From Bacillus sp. (in: firmicutes) (lineage in GTDB: Bacteria > Bacillota > Bacilli > Bacillales > Cytobacillaceae), in NCBI GenBank assembly GCA_011524525.1, contig WTKE01000006.1, positions 1 through 59,841 on the forward strand: a stretch of DNA of 59,841 nucleotides, in the 5' to 3' direction. Of the stretch, positions 38,323 to 46,922 are shown piece by piece (position 1 is the first letter of the stretch; every line of letters starts with the position of its first letter). Both the position numbers and the translations under genes were made by a program. Under the pieces are notes generated by a model. That model did not search any database, had not been told where the DNA came from, and saw only the letters and a program-made list of their open reading frames with translations.

Positions 38323-39010
38323 AGAAGAGCCTATTAGAGATCAAGCAGAAAAACTTCGTAAAAGGATGAAGGATGTTGATCTAAAAATAGATTCGACACA
38401 AGACGGAAAGACTACCCTTTCAAATGAAAAGCTTCCACCAAGGAGTAGAGTTCATAAACAAAAACAATTGAAAAAAAAGACAAAAATAAAAGTAAAGTAT
38501 CCTCTTATTCGCTTACTAGGTATGTTTTTTATTTTACTACCAATCGTAATTTTTAGTATTTACACGTATAATGAATCACAAAAATCATCGGTTAGTACGA
38601 CGGTTGAAGAAAGTAAGGGAGCAGAAGCTGTTTATTATACAGATGCTGAAGAGGAGGTAGCGGAAGAGGAGGGAGAAAAAACGGAAACGGAAGAAGCCGT
38701 GACCGTCGAGAATGCGGAAGCAGAAGAAGGTACAGTTGAGGAATCAACCGATGCGGAGCAGGCCAATACAAGTGAAACTGCTCAAGAAACAACAACAACT
38801 ACAGAAAGCACAACTAACTCAACAACAAAAGTAGAGCCAGTAGATCAAACCGTTGTTTACCATAAAGTTCAGCCAGGAGAAACCATATTTAGACTGGCTA
38901 TGAAGTATTATAAATCACAATCTGGTATTGATATAATTAAGAGCGCAAATTCATTGTCATCAAACGAAATAACGGTAGGTCAAACTTTAACCATACCTTT
39001 AAGTAAGTAA
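38315..39010 (+). CDS. ypbE: LysM-domain membrane protein YpbE
   Basis: 231 residues: a basic N-terminal cytoplasmic part (KKKTKIKVKYP), one membrane span at about 67-85, a long Glu/Thr/Ala-rich linker of low complexity and a C-terminal LysM domain (about 185-231, with VQPGETIFRLAMKYY) that binds peptidoglycan. Its start overlaps the ypbD stop with the same ATGAATAA junction seen at recQ/ypbD; GTG at 38306 is an alternative start. Function unknown; the same gene order occurs in B. subtilis. Confidence 0.9.
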   Translation: MNKEEPIRDQAEKLRKRMKDVDLKIDSTQDGKTTLSNEKLPPRSRVHKQKQLKKKTKIKVKYPLIRLLGMFFILLPIVIFSIYTYNESQKSSVSTTVEESKGAEAVYYTDAEEEVAEEEGEKTETEEAVTVENAEAEEGTVEESTDAEQANTSETAQETTTTTESTTNSTTKVEPVDQTVVYHKVQPGETIFRLAMKYYKSQSGIDIIKSANSLSSNEITVGQTLTIPLSK

Positions 39011-39013
39011 CCT

Positions 39014-39049
39014 GAGCTGGGCCATAATAATGGCTGAGCTCTTTTTTTG
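39014..39049 (+). terminator. Terminator after ypbE
   Basis: GAGCT and GGCCAT pair with ATGGC and GAGCTC; seven Ts follow. Confidence 0.88.
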
Positions 39050-39106
39050 AATCATCATAAAACATCGGACATGTTCATATTTATTTGATAAGGGGAGGGT
39101 ATAATA

Positions 39107-39565
39107 ATGGAATCTGAAATTTTATTATTGGACGATCGAACGGATCAGGCTACAAGGCAAATGTTACAGAAAGTGATAGATAAGAAAAGGAAGTTTGATA
39201 AACTAAAGCTTCGTCATTTACTTGTGATGTGGACGACCATTTTTCTCTGTTTTATTTATTTTTACTATCTTTATAAAGTAGTACTAACTCCTTACTCTTA
39301 TTCTTTTGCAGCCATGTTTTCAGTATTTGTTGATCAATCTAGTAATCTCTATATTCTAGTCATCATTGTTGGATTATATGGATTTATGAATTTACTTAGA
39401 GAAAAGCGCGAGAAAGCCGAAAAGGAGTATCATGCACTTCGATGTGAAATCATTGATAAAAGTAAGGACCTTTGGAAAAAAGAAGATGAGTGGAAAAACC
39501 GTCACAAAGTATTTGAAATGATGAAGAAAAACTTTGACATAAACCTTTATCATGAAAGTAAGTAG
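39107..39565 (+). CDS. ypbF: YpbF family protein (DUF2663)
   Basis: 152-residue protein with two membrane spans at about 42-62 and 74-98, each flanked by charged helices; the C-terminal half is a Lys/Glu-rich coiled-coil-like stretch. GGGGAGGG precedes the ATG. Order and size match ypbF of B. subtilis. Function unknown. Confidence 0.85.
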   Translation: MESEILLLDDRTDQATRQMLQKVIDKKRKFDKLKLRHLLVMWTTIFLCFIYFYYLYKVVLTPYSYSFAAMFSVFVDQSSNLYILVIIVGLYGFMNLLREKREKAEKEYHALRCEIIDKSKDLWKKEDEWKNRHKVFEMMKKNFDINLYHESK

Positions 39566-39643
39566 GGCTTGACGAAAAAGGATTATTTGCCCTGTTGTCG
39601 AATAATATTAGGAAGACATTAACTCTTTCCTGAGGTGATTATC

Positions 39644-40276
39644 ATGTTCGTAAAAAGTATTATGATACCAAAGCATCAATGTCATGTTGTTTCTATTCAA
39701 GACTCTCTGTTGAGTGCTCTTACTAAGCTTGAGGAAGAACAAATTGATGGGTTACCCGTGTTAGATGGACAAACCTATGTAGGAACGGTTACAAGATACA
39801 GCATTTATGAAAATTTTTTTAAAAGCCAGCTACCCAAAGAGGAGTATTTAACAAATACAACCGTCTCACAAATTGCTACACATCAAGATCGCTTTTTGGA
39901 AGGAAATGAAATCTTCGAGAATTTATTGTTAGATTTGAAGGACTACCCTTTATTGTCGGTAGTTGATGAAAATCGAAAATTCTTAGGGGTTGTCACACGA
40001 TCTGATGTTCTTGAGCAATTCGGTTCAGCGTTTGGAATACATCGCTCAGGAATTCGTATTGCATTTACCTCTGTAGAGACAGAGGGCAGGATTGCAAAAC
40101 TAGCAGAAATAGCTCATCAATTCCATGAACAAATTATATCATTAGTAACTTTTGATGAATCGGATAAATTGGTTCGAAGAATTGTCTTGAAAATTGAAAA
40201 AAACAATAATGTTGATAAGTTTGTAAAAAAGCTAGAGGATTTTGGATTTCGTATTCTAAACATACATGAAGATTAA
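39644..40276 (+). CDS. CBS domain-containing protein
   Basis: 210-residue cytoplasmic protein with two CBS motifs in the N-terminal 125 residues (MIPKHQCHVVSIQDSLLSAL and the repeat around LLSVVDENRKFLGVVTRSD) and a C-terminal ACT-like fold (about 135-210). CBS pairs bind adenine nucleotides or cyclic di-AMP in Firmicutes, but ligand choice cannot be read here. The ATG at 39644 is preferred to GTG 39635, which lies inside the TGAGGTGA ribosome binding site. It stands between ypbF and ypbG, where I recall no such gene in B. subtilis. Confidence 0.85.
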   Translation: MFVKSIMIPKHQCHVVSIQDSLLSALTKLEEEQIDGLPVLDGQTYVGTVTRYSIYENFFKSQLPKEEYLTNTTVSQIATHQDRFLEGNEIFENLLLDLKDYPLLSVVDENRKFLGVVTRSDVLEQFGSAFGIHRSGIRIAFTSVETEGRIAKLAEIAHQFHEQIISLVTFDESDKLVRRIVLKIEKNNNVDKFVKKLEDFGFRILNIHED

Positions 40277-40338
40277 TTGTAAGATAAATGTGTAACAAGA
40301 TTGATTCCTCTCATACATTGTTTATGGGAGGGATTTTT

Positions 40339-40731
40339 ATGTATGTGAAGAAACTCATAAAGCTTTTGTTTGGGTATATATGTGGATTATTATTTATAGT
40401 ATGGATTCCCATCCATTTTCCAAATAAGTTATCGGACATTATTGTAGAGGTTGTATTAAGTCCTGTTCCTTTTATTGCTTCTATTTTAGCGTTTTTTATA
40501 GGATTTATAATAAATGCTGACTTAATTAAGAACGGTATTGAAATGATGGTTGTTAGCAGGTGGCGGGGGAAGTTGTTAAAGCTTGAGTGTCTTTTGCTTT
40601 TTTGTGTTTGTTTAAGTTTTTATTTCCTATCAATGGTCTCTCTATGGCCAGCTATTGCTTTTTTTTGTTTCTCATTGCTTTATGGTATGATTTCATTAGA
40701 TTACGAGCTTCTTCGTGAAAGTAAAGAATAA
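40339..40731 (+). CDS. Hypothetical integral membrane protein
   Basis: 130 residues from the ATG at 40339, with GGGAGGG upstream; an earlier in-frame start has no site. Four hydrophobic segments (about 8-25, 37-57, 76-94, 98-118) and a charged C-terminal tail ending LLRESKE. No recognised family and no catalytic motif. The gene ends 17 bases before ypbG, so co-expression is likely. Confidence 0.75.
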   Translation: MYVKKLIKLLFGYICGLLFIVWIPIHFPNKLSDIIVEVVLSPVPFIASILAFFIGFIINADLIKNGIEMMVVSRWRGKLLKLECLLLFCVCLSFYFLSMVSLWPAIAFFCFSLLYGMISLDYELLRESKE

Positions 40732-40748
40732 TATAATGTGGAGGATTT

Positions 40749-41525
40749 ATGGAGTTCCTATTTTATGTGTTTGTTTTAGTAGTAATCTCGCTCCTTGTTT
40801 TTATGTACAAAGAGGCATTTCGAAATAAAGTTCAAACCCACCATATTACTTTTGCAGAGTTTCCTAAGAGCTTTGGTGAACTAAAGCTTTTTTTTATATC
40901 CGATATTCATAAGCGTCTTATCTCCGACAAAATAATACAGGATGTGAAAACAAAAGGACAGGTAGACCTAGTAATTATTGGTGGTGACCTTCTTGAAAAG
41001 GGAGTCGATTTTCAAAAGGTAACACAAAATCTTACCCTTCTCAAACAGTTGGGGCCATTGTATTTTGTTTGGGGAAATAATGATTACGAGGTTGACTATC
41101 ATGAGCTAGATGCTTTACTTCTTGATAATGGAGTGAAGATATTAGATAATACAGCGGTTTCCTTTGAATCAGAAGCAGGGGAAGTGATGGTCCTTCTTGG
41201 AGTTGATGACCTTCAATTAAAGAGAGATCGGTTGGACTTAGCACTACAGGATGCAAAAGAGGATGGTTTTCGTATACTCGTCAGCCATAATCCAAGAATT
41301 ACGGAAAAAATACAGGTAGAAGACCGGATTGGGTTAGTGTTGAGTGGACATACTCATGGAGGTCAAATTAGGATATTTGGGTTCGGACCGTATGAGTTAG
41401 GAGGATACCACCAATTAAAAAATACCTCTCTTCTAGTTAGTAATGGCTATGGAACGACAGCTGTGCCACTAAGGCTAGGAGCAAGAGCTGAAACGCATTT
41501 CATTTCCATTTCCAATATAAATTAA
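40749..41525 (+). CDS. ypbG: Metallophosphoesterase YpbG
   Basis: 258-residue calcineurin-type phosphoesterase with an N-terminal membrane anchor (about 3-20). Metal motifs in order: FISDIHKR (Asp, His), GGDLLEKG, GNNDYE, SHNP and GHTHGGQIR. The anchored YkuE-type enzymes act on membrane-associated phosphoesters, but the natural substrate is unknown. It is close behind the small membrane protein. Confidence 0.92.
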   Translation: MEFLFYVFVLVVISLLVFMYKEAFRNKVQTHHITFAEFPKSFGELKLFFISDIHKRLISDKIIQDVKTKGQVDLVIIGGDLLEKGVDFQKVTQNLTLLKQLGPLYFVWGNNDYEVDYHELDALLLDNGVKILDNTAVSFESEAGEVMVLLGVDDLQLKRDRLDLALQDAKEDGFRILVSHNPRITEKIQVEDRIGLVLSGHTHGGQIRIFGFGPYELGGYHQLKNTSLLVSNGYGTTAVPLRLGARAETHFISISNIN

Positions 41526-41549
41526 AAGTAAGTGTTAGCCTATACAAAG

Positions 41550-41579
41550 TTTACACATTTTTTATATGAACTGTATAAT
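41550..41579 (+). promoter_or_regulatory. Promoter of the B12-binding MerR regulator
   Basis: TTTACA (41550-41555), 18-base spacer, TATAAT (41574-41579). TATACA (41541-41546) and TGTATA (41572-41577) form an inverted pair around it, a possible operator. Confidence 0.6.
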
Positions 41580-41613
41580 GTGAGTAAGTTAAGAGTTATA
41601 CGGAGGAAAGACA

Positions 41614-42522
41614 ATGGCCACAGAAGAAGGAAAATATAATATAAAAGCGGTCTCAAAAATGTTAGGAATTCAAGCAGGAACGTTACGTGCTTGGGAAAGG
41701 CGCTATCAGATGGTAGCACCAAAAAGAAACGAATCGGGCCATCGTCTTTATACGGAGGAACATGTAAGGGTATTAAGATGGCTTCAAGACAAAGTGAATA
41801 AAGGGTTTACCATTAGTCAAGCTGTTACGTTACTTGAAAACAATGAGGTTGAAGAAAAAGAAGGTCTCCTACTTGTTCAAACAGGTGGAGACCAATCAAG
41901 TGCCATGGCGGACAAGTTACTTCAGTCACTACTTGCCTTTGATGAAAAAACAGCACATGAAATCATTAATCAAGCATTTAGTTTGTTTACTGTAGATAAG
42001 GTAATGGTAGATATTTTGGGGACATTGTTAGTTAAAATTGGTGACTTATGGGAAAATTCTAAGATTACTACCGCACATGAACACTTTGCCTCATCTATTC
42101 TCCGATCTAGAATTGGTATGATTTTGCACTCCTTTCCGCATAATCCGATGATGCCAAAGGCCATCGCAGTTTGTGGGCCAGGTGAGTGGCATGAACTTGG
42201 CCTACTCATTTATACCTTATTTTTAAGGCGTAAAGGATTTGAGGTCATTTATTTGGGAGCAAGTATAGCGGAGAAAGATATCGATGAGGTTATTCAGATT
42301 GTAAAGCCAAAATTTATCTTCTTTTCTTGTACAATGAAGGAAAATGTTAGCGGTACACTACAACTAACAGAGAAATTAATAAAGAACTACAATGACATAC
42401 ATATTGGATTAGGTGGGTTTGCATTTGATACCATTTCTGAAAAAGAAAAAGTCAAATATCATGAACACATTATAGGTACGTCACGTAATGAGTGGGAGAG
42501 TTGGTTAAAAAATAGAATGTAA
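41614..42522 (+). CDS. MerR-family regulator with B12-binding domain (CarH/LitR-like)
   Basis: 302 residues. An N-terminal MerR helix-turn-helix (about 8-77, with AGTLRAWERRYQ) is followed by a cobalamin-binding cap (about 95-180) and a Rossmann B12 domain (about 183-300). Features of the light-sensing CarH/LitR class are present: Trp146 followed nine residues later by Glu156-His157 (W-x9-EH), and GPGEWHELG with Glu191 and His193 as candidate lower ligand. In characterised members adenosylcobalamin holds a DNA-bound repressor tetramer in the dark and light breaks it. The regulon is unknown; no carotenoid gene is in this window. Confidence 0.88.
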   Translation: MATEEGKYNIKAVSKMLGIQAGTLRAWERRYQMVAPKRNESGHRLYTEEHVRVLRWLQDKVNKGFTISQAVTLLENNEVEEKEGLLLVQTGGDQSSAMADKLLQSLLAFDEKTAHEIINQAFSLFTVDKVMVDILGTLLVKIGDLWENSKITTAHEHFASSILRSRIGMILHSFPHNPMMPKAIAVCGPGEWHELGLLIYTLFLRRKGFEVIYLGASIAEKDIDEVIQIVKPKFIFFSCTMKENVSGTLQLTEKLIKNYNDIHIGLGGFAFDTISEKEKVKYHEHIIGTSRNEWESWLKNRM

Positions 42523-42606
42523 GAAGGAATATCGATTAGACAATTCACCTTCCTGCACGAATATCATACACTAAACAAACAGTTGTTCACAGCAGGGGGC
42601 TTTATA

Positions 42607-43185
42607 ATGCGCTTAGAACGATTAACATACAATAAAATTAAAATTTTTTTAACTACGGATGATTTATCTGAAAGAGGTTTAACAAAAGAGGATATTTGGA
42701 AAGATTCTTTAAAATGGCATCAATTGTTCCATGAAATGCTTGAAGAAGCAAGTGAACAATTTGACGTGGATATACAAGGTACGGTTGCGGTAGAAATCTT
42801 TACGATGCATACTCAGGGTATGGTCATGATTGTCACGATGGATGAGGAAGAAGAAGATAACTCTTTAATGGATTCCTTTTATGATTTACAGGTAAGTGTA
42901 AAGGAAAAGCAGGACCTGATTTATGAATTTTCCAATTTTGAATATGTAATTCAAGTATCCCATCAGCTTAAGGTACTCGGCTTTACTGGGGGAAGCTTAT
43001 ATGTAATGGATGACAGGTATTATTTTTGTATAGAAAATGTAGAGGACTGTAACTTAATTTTAGTGGCAGTTGTTCTATCTGAATACTCAAACCCTACTCT
43101 TGAAAGTATCCATCGCATAAAGGAGTATGGGAAAACAGTGATTGATCAGAAAGCGGTAGAGACAATTGTCCATTACTTTAAGTAA
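42607..43185 (+). CDS. mecB: MecA-family adaptor protein MecB (YpbH)
   Basis: 192-residue adaptor protein that delivers substrates to the ClpC-ClpP protease. N-terminal substrate-binding domain starting MRLERLTYNKIKIFLT, an acidic linker (DEEEEDN, about 76-82) and a C-terminal ClpC-binding domain (about 105-192). The ATG at 42607 has an AGGGGG site upstream. Size, the gap before gudB and the family match YpbH rather than MecA, which lies elsewhere in B. subtilis. A hairpin over the 3' end terminates it. Confidence 0.9.
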   Translation: MRLERLTYNKIKIFLTTDDLSERGLTKEDIWKDSLKWHQLFHEMLEEASEQFDVDIQGTVAVEIFTMHTQGMVMIVTMDEEEEDNSLMDSFYDLQVSVKEKQDLIYEFSNFEYVIQVSHQLKVLGFTGGSLYVMDDRYYFCIENVEDCNLILVAVVLSEYSNPTLESIHRIKEYGKTVIDQKAVETIVHYFK

Positions 43186-43208
43186 TGGGTTGTCTCTGCC
43201 GTTTTTTT
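43155..43208 (+). terminator. Terminator over the end of mecB
   Basis: GGTAGAGACAA (43155-43165) pairs with TTGTCTCTGCC (43190-43200) and an inner CATTACTT/AAGTAATG stem extends it; a T run follows. Confidence 0.88.
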
Positions 43209-43302
43209 CTAAAAGAATATCTTGAGTCGAAAAACAGACACTAGTAAATAGTATTTAAATAGAAGGTGGAACACCCCATTTTAGGTTGATAAGGGATGGA
43301 GG

Positions 43303-43317
43303 AAAATACAGAAAATT
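43303..43317. promoter_or_regulatory. Weak CodY-like sequence before gudB
   Basis: AAAATACAGAAAATT matches 12 of 15 CodY-box positions. Such matches arise by chance in AT-rich DNA. Confidence 0.25.
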
Positions 43318-43332
43318 CCCTAAATAACAACG

Positions 43333-43348
43333 ATGGTAACGTTTTCAA
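43333..43348 (+). promoter_or_regulatory. cre-like site before gudB
   Basis: ATGGTAACGTTTTCAA matches the CcpA site WTGNAARCGNWWWCAW with one mismatch. It lies about 40 bases upstream of the candidate -35 element. Confidence 0.5.
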
Positions 43349-43386
43349 ATGTTATTATAAAAATGTCAAAAAATTTTCATTTATTA

Positions 43387-43414
43387 TTGCATAAATTACC
43401 TAAAAGTGTATACT
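43387..43414 (+). promoter_or_regulatory. Sigma-A promoter of gudB
   Basis: TTGCAT (43387-43392), 16-base spacer and TATACT (43409-43414), about 48 bases before the start codon. Confidence 0.55.
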
Positions 43415-43462
43415 ATGTCATGAATGGGACAACATTGTTAGTGATTTTAGGAGGGTAAAATA

Positions 43463-44737
43463 GTGGCCGAAAAAGGGACTACAAACATAAACCATGATGA
43501 AAAGCTTGATGTGCTAAGATCAACTCAAACCGTTATTCACAGTGCATTAGAAAAGCTTGGCTACCCTGAAGAAGTATATGAACTATTAAAAGAACCAATG
43601 AGAATGTTAACAGTAAAAATCCCAGTAAGGATGGACGATGGGTCAGTAAAGATATTTACAGGGTATCGTGCACAACACAATGATGCGGTTGGACCTACAA
43701 AAGGAGGAATTCGGTTCCATCCAGGTGTAACAGAAAAGGAAGTAAAAGCACTTTCTATATGGATGAGCTTAAAATGTGGAATCGTTGATTTACCATATGG
43801 CGGTGGTAAGGGGGGCATTGTGTGTGACCCTCGTGATATGTCATTTCGTGAATTGGAACGCTTAAGTCGGGGCTACGTTAGAGCAATAAGTCAGATTGTT
43901 GGACCAACCAAAGATATTCCCGCACCGGATGTGTTTACAAATTCACAAATTATGGCTTGGATGATGGATGAGTATAGTCGAATAGATGAATTTAATTCAC
44001 CAGGATTTATTACTGGAAAACCACTTGTATTAGGTGGTTCACATGGCAGGGAATCGGCAACAGCAAAAGGTGTAACTATTTGTATAAGAGAAGCTGCTGC
44101 TAAGAAAGGTATTAATATTGAAGGTGCGCGTGTGGTTGTCCAGGGGTTTGGAAACGCAGGTAGCTACCTTTCAAAGTTTATGCATGATGCAGGTGCAAAA
44201 GTAGTGGGTATATCCGATGCATATGGAGCATTACATGATCCAAATGGATTGGATATAGATTATTTATTGGACAGACGTGATAGTTTTGGAACTGTTACAA
44301 AGCTATTTAATAATACGATCACTAATAAAGAGTTGCTTGAATTAGAATGTGACATCTTGGTCCCTGCAGCAATTGAGAATCAAATCACAGAAGAGAACGC
44401 CCATAATATTCGTGCGAAGATTGTTGTTGAAGCAGCAAATGGTCCAACGACACTCGAAGCGACTAAGATTTTAACGGATAGAGGGGTTTTACTTGTGCCG
44501 GATGTGCTTGCCTCTGCGGGGGGAGTAACCGTTTCTTATTTTGAGTGGGTCCAAAATAATCAAGGGTATTACTGGACGGAAGAAGAAGTAGAAGAAAAAT
44601 TAGAAAAGGTTATGTGTAAATCTTTTAATAATATATATGATACTGCACAAACAAGACGCGTAGATATGCGCTTAGCAGCATATATGGTCGGTGTAAGGAA
44701 AATGGCCGAAGCATCGAGATTTAGAGGTTGGATTTAA
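43463..44737 (+). CDS. gudB: NAD-specific glutamate dehydrogenase
   Basis: 424-residue enzyme converting glutamate to 2-oxoglutarate and ammonium. Catalytic lysines Lys80, Lys104 and Lys116 (PYGGGKGG) are visible, with the NAD fold at VVVQGFGNAGSY. The segment EVKAL at 93-97 is present once, so this is the active form; the laboratory B. subtilis gudB carries a duplicated three-residue repeat here that inactivates it. The GTG start has AGGAGGG upstream. The position between mecB and ypdA is that of gudB, not rocG. A cre-like site suggests glucose repression. Confidence 0.96.
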   Translation: MAEKGTTNINHDEKLDVLRSTQTVIHSALEKLGYPEEVYELLKEPMRMLTVKIPVRMDDGSVKIFTGYRAQHNDAVGPTKGGIRFHPGVTEKEVKALSIWMSLKCGIVDLPYGGGKGGIVCDPRDMSFRELERLSRGYVRAISQIVGPTKDIPAPDVFTNSQIMAWMMDEYSRIDEFNSPGFITGKPLVLGGSHGRESATAKGVTICIREAAAKKGINIEGARVVVQGFGNAGSYLSKFMHDAGAKVVGISDAYGALHDPNGLDIDYLLDRRDSFGTVTKLFNNTITNKELLELECDILVPAAIENQITEENAHNIRAKIVVEAANGPTTLEATKILTDRGVLLVPDVLASAGGVTVSYFEWVQNNQGYYWTEEEVEEKLEKVMCKSFNNIYDTAQTRRVDMRLAAYMVGVRKMAEASRFRGWI

Positions 44738-44760
44738 TGATTAATATTTGAAAAGCAATT

Positions 44761-44798
44761 AAAAATCTCCTATCATTAAATGATGGAGATTTTTTTGT
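44761..44798 (+). terminator. Terminator after gudB
   Basis: AAAAATCTCC and GGAGATTTTT, with inner ATCATT/AATGAT, then T run. Confidence 0.92.
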
Positions 44799-44813
44799 TT
44801 AGGAGAGAGAGCG

Positions 44814-45740
44814 ATGCAAATAGAAGAGGCAATCATAATTGGTGGAGGACCGTGTGGCTTATCAGCGGCAATCGCATTGAAAAAAATGGGGAAGAATCCG
44901 CTTATTATTGAAAAAGGAAATATAGTGAATGCAATTTATCATTATCCTACACACCAAACATTTTTTAGTACAAGTGAGAAGTTAGAAATTGGAGAAGTTC
45001 CTTTTTTAACAGAAGAATACAAACCAAGAAGAAATCAGGCATTGGTTTATTATCGGGAAGTAGTTAAAAGGCAAAATTTACGGGTGCATCCGTTTGAAAA
45101 AGTAACAAGTGTTAAAAAGGAAGGAAATGGGTTTATCGTTTGTACGGATAAAAAGGATTACGCTGCAAAGTATGTGGTTGTAGCAACGGGTTATTATGAT
45201 CATCCAAATTTGATGGGAATTCCAGGTGAGGATTTACCAAAGGTATCTCATTATTTCAAGGAAGCCCATCCTTATTTTGATCAGGATATCGTGGTCGTTG
45301 GAGGGAAGAACTCAAGCGTTGACGCGACGATAGAGCTTGTCAAAGCAGGTGCAAGAGTAACTGTCATTTATCGTGGAAAGGAATACTCTCCCTCTATTAA
45401 ACCATGGATTCTTCCGGAATTTGATTCACTTGTACGAACTGGTGTCGTTAAGATGGAATTTGAAGCAGAGTTAAAGGAAATTGAATCTGATTTAGTAACT
45501 TATATCAAGCATGGCGAAGAGTTTAAAATAAAAAACGATTTTGTTTTCGCCATGACCGGTTATCATCCAGATCATAGCTTTCTTGCTCAAATGGGTATAG
45601 AAATTGATCAAGACACAGGAAGGCCCAGGTATAATGGAGAAACGATGGAAAGTAATATTGAAGGCATTTATATTGCTGGTGTATTGGCGGCTGGAAATAA
45701 TGCGAATGAAATTTTTATTGAAAATGGTCGCTTCCACTGA
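44814..45740 (+). CDS. ypdA: Bacillithiol disulfide reductase YpdA, C-terminus cut by an early TGA
   Basis: FAD/NADPH-dependent reductase recycling oxidised bacillithiol. 308 residues: FAD motif IIGGGPCGLS at 8-17 with the family-specific Cys14, and a second fold VVVGGKNSS at about 161 for NADPH. The frame stops at TGA (45738-45740) after IENGRFH. Downstream, the same frame continues for 12 codons (EQIARSIANKES) to TAA at 45777-45779. Restoring one codon gives 321 residues, close to the B. subtilis protein of about 324, and family members usually continue GRFHGG-IA. One G-to-T change (GGA to TGA) would explain it. The catalytic parts are intact, so the protein may still work. Confidence 0.9.
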   Translation: MQIEEAIIIGGGPCGLSAAIALKKMGKNPLIIEKGNIVNAIYHYPTHQTFFSTSEKLEIGEVPFLTEEYKPRRNQALVYYREVVKRQNLRVHPFEKVTSVKKEGNGFIVCTDKKDYAAKYVVVATGYYDHPNLMGIPGEDLPKVSHYFKEAHPYFDQDIVVVGGKNSSVDATIELVKAGARVTVIYRGKEYSPSIKPWILPEFDSLVRTGVVKMEFEAELKEIESDLVTYIKHGEEFKIKNDFVFAMTGYHPDHSFLAQMGIEIDQDTGRPRYNGETMESNIEGIYIAGVLAAGNNANEIFIENGRFH

Positions 45741-45778
45741 GAGCAAATAGCCCGATCAATAGCTAATAAAGAATCGTA

Positions 45779-45815
45779 AGAAATACCGGGCAAAAAGTTT
45801 GCCCGGTATTTCTTA
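45779..45815. terminator. Bidirectional terminator between ypdA and ansA
   Basis: AAATACCGGGCAAA (45781-45794) pairs fully with TTTGCCCGGTATTT (45798-45811), AAG loop. Confidence 0.93.
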
Positions 45816-46781
45816 TTGAAACATGAAATCCAGTTTTTTTATATCAGTAGTTGTTTCTAGAGCAATCATTAATTTAATTCTAGCCTTCTGCCCATTAAGT
45901 CCTTTAGAGAAAATGACGCCCAAATCCCTAAATTGCTTTCCGCCGCCTTCATAGCTATAGACATCTTCCGCTAGTCCATTAAAGCATCTTGAAACAAATA
46001 CAACCGGTATTTTATTTTGAAGCAGAAGCTTAATACCATGAATAGTCGCTGGAGGAAGATTTCCTTGTCCTAACGCCTCGATGACAACTCCGTCAAAATG
46101 TAAATCGTTTATCGCATAAAGGAGGGAGGAATCCATACCGGCATGAGCTTTTATAAGTACCACACGTTTAGATATGCTCTCCACATGATACTTTTCTTTT
46201 TTCTTTGGTGAGTGGTGAAAGAAAACTCCTCTTTTTGTGACAGTCCCAATGGGTCCATATTGCGGACTTTGAAATGTAGATACATTGCTTGTATGAGTCT
46301 TAGTTACATTTACTGCTGTGTGTATTTCGTCGTTTAACACAACTAGGACTCCATTTCCAACTGCTTCTTCGCTATTGGCTACTCTTAATGCTGAAAGTAA
46401 ATTATATAGGCCGTCTGAACCAATTTCATTACTTGACCTCATTGCCCCTGTCAAAACAATCGGTATGCTTGTCTGAATTGTTAAATCTAAGAAATAAGCA
46501 GTTTCCTCTAATGTATCAGTGCCGTGTGTAATCACAACTCCGTTAACTTTATCTCTCTTTATATAAGATTCAATAATTGTTTTCAATTGCAGCATTTCTT
46601 TTGCCGTAATATGTGGTGAGGGTAGCTGGAAAGGTTCCTCAATGATTAAATTCGCAACGGATAAAAGCTCCCTTGTTTTATCGACAATTGGATTTTTTTC
46701 ACCCGGTTTTACAGCTCCTGTTTCGATATCCTCACTCATTGCTATCGTCCCGCCTGTGTGGATAACAAGTAGATTTTTCAT
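45813..46781 (-). CDS. ansA: L-asparaginase
   Basis: 322-residue enzyme hydrolysing asparagine to aspartate and ammonia. The first threonine motif HTGGTI is at 8-13 and the second, THGTDT, at 85-90 (Thr, Asp and the following Glu are active-site residues). No signal peptide, so it is the cytoplasmic type. GGAGG precedes the ATG on the minus strand. Which of the B. subtilis paralogues (ansA or ansZ) is the orthologue is not certain; ansZ is lipoprotein-like, so AnsA fits better. Confidence 0.85.
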   Translation of the reverse strand: MKNLLVIHTGGTIAMSEDIETGAVKPGEKNPIVDKTRELLSVANLIIEEPFQLPSPHITAKEMLQLKTIIESYIKRDKVNGVVITHGTDTLEETAYFLDLTIQTSIPIVLTGAMRSSNEIGSDGLYNLLSALRVANSEEAVGNGVLVVLNDEIHTAVNVTKTHTSNVSTFQSPQYGPIGTVTKRGVFFHHSPKKKEKYHVESISKRVVLIKAHAGMDSSLLYAINDLHFDGVVIEALGQGNLPPATIHGIKLLLQNKIPVVFVSRCFNGLAEDVYSYEGGGKQFRDLGVIFSKGLNGQKARIKLMIALETTTDIKKLDFMFQ

Positions 46782-46922
46782 AAGAACCTCCAGTTCAATC
46801 TTTCTGTTAAAATCATACCTATACGAAAGCCACTACGTCTACACGAACAGCCAAAAATATAGATTTTCTTTCTTAAGAACTCATGATACGATGGAAGAAA
46901 CGAATGGAAAAGAGGATAGCAA

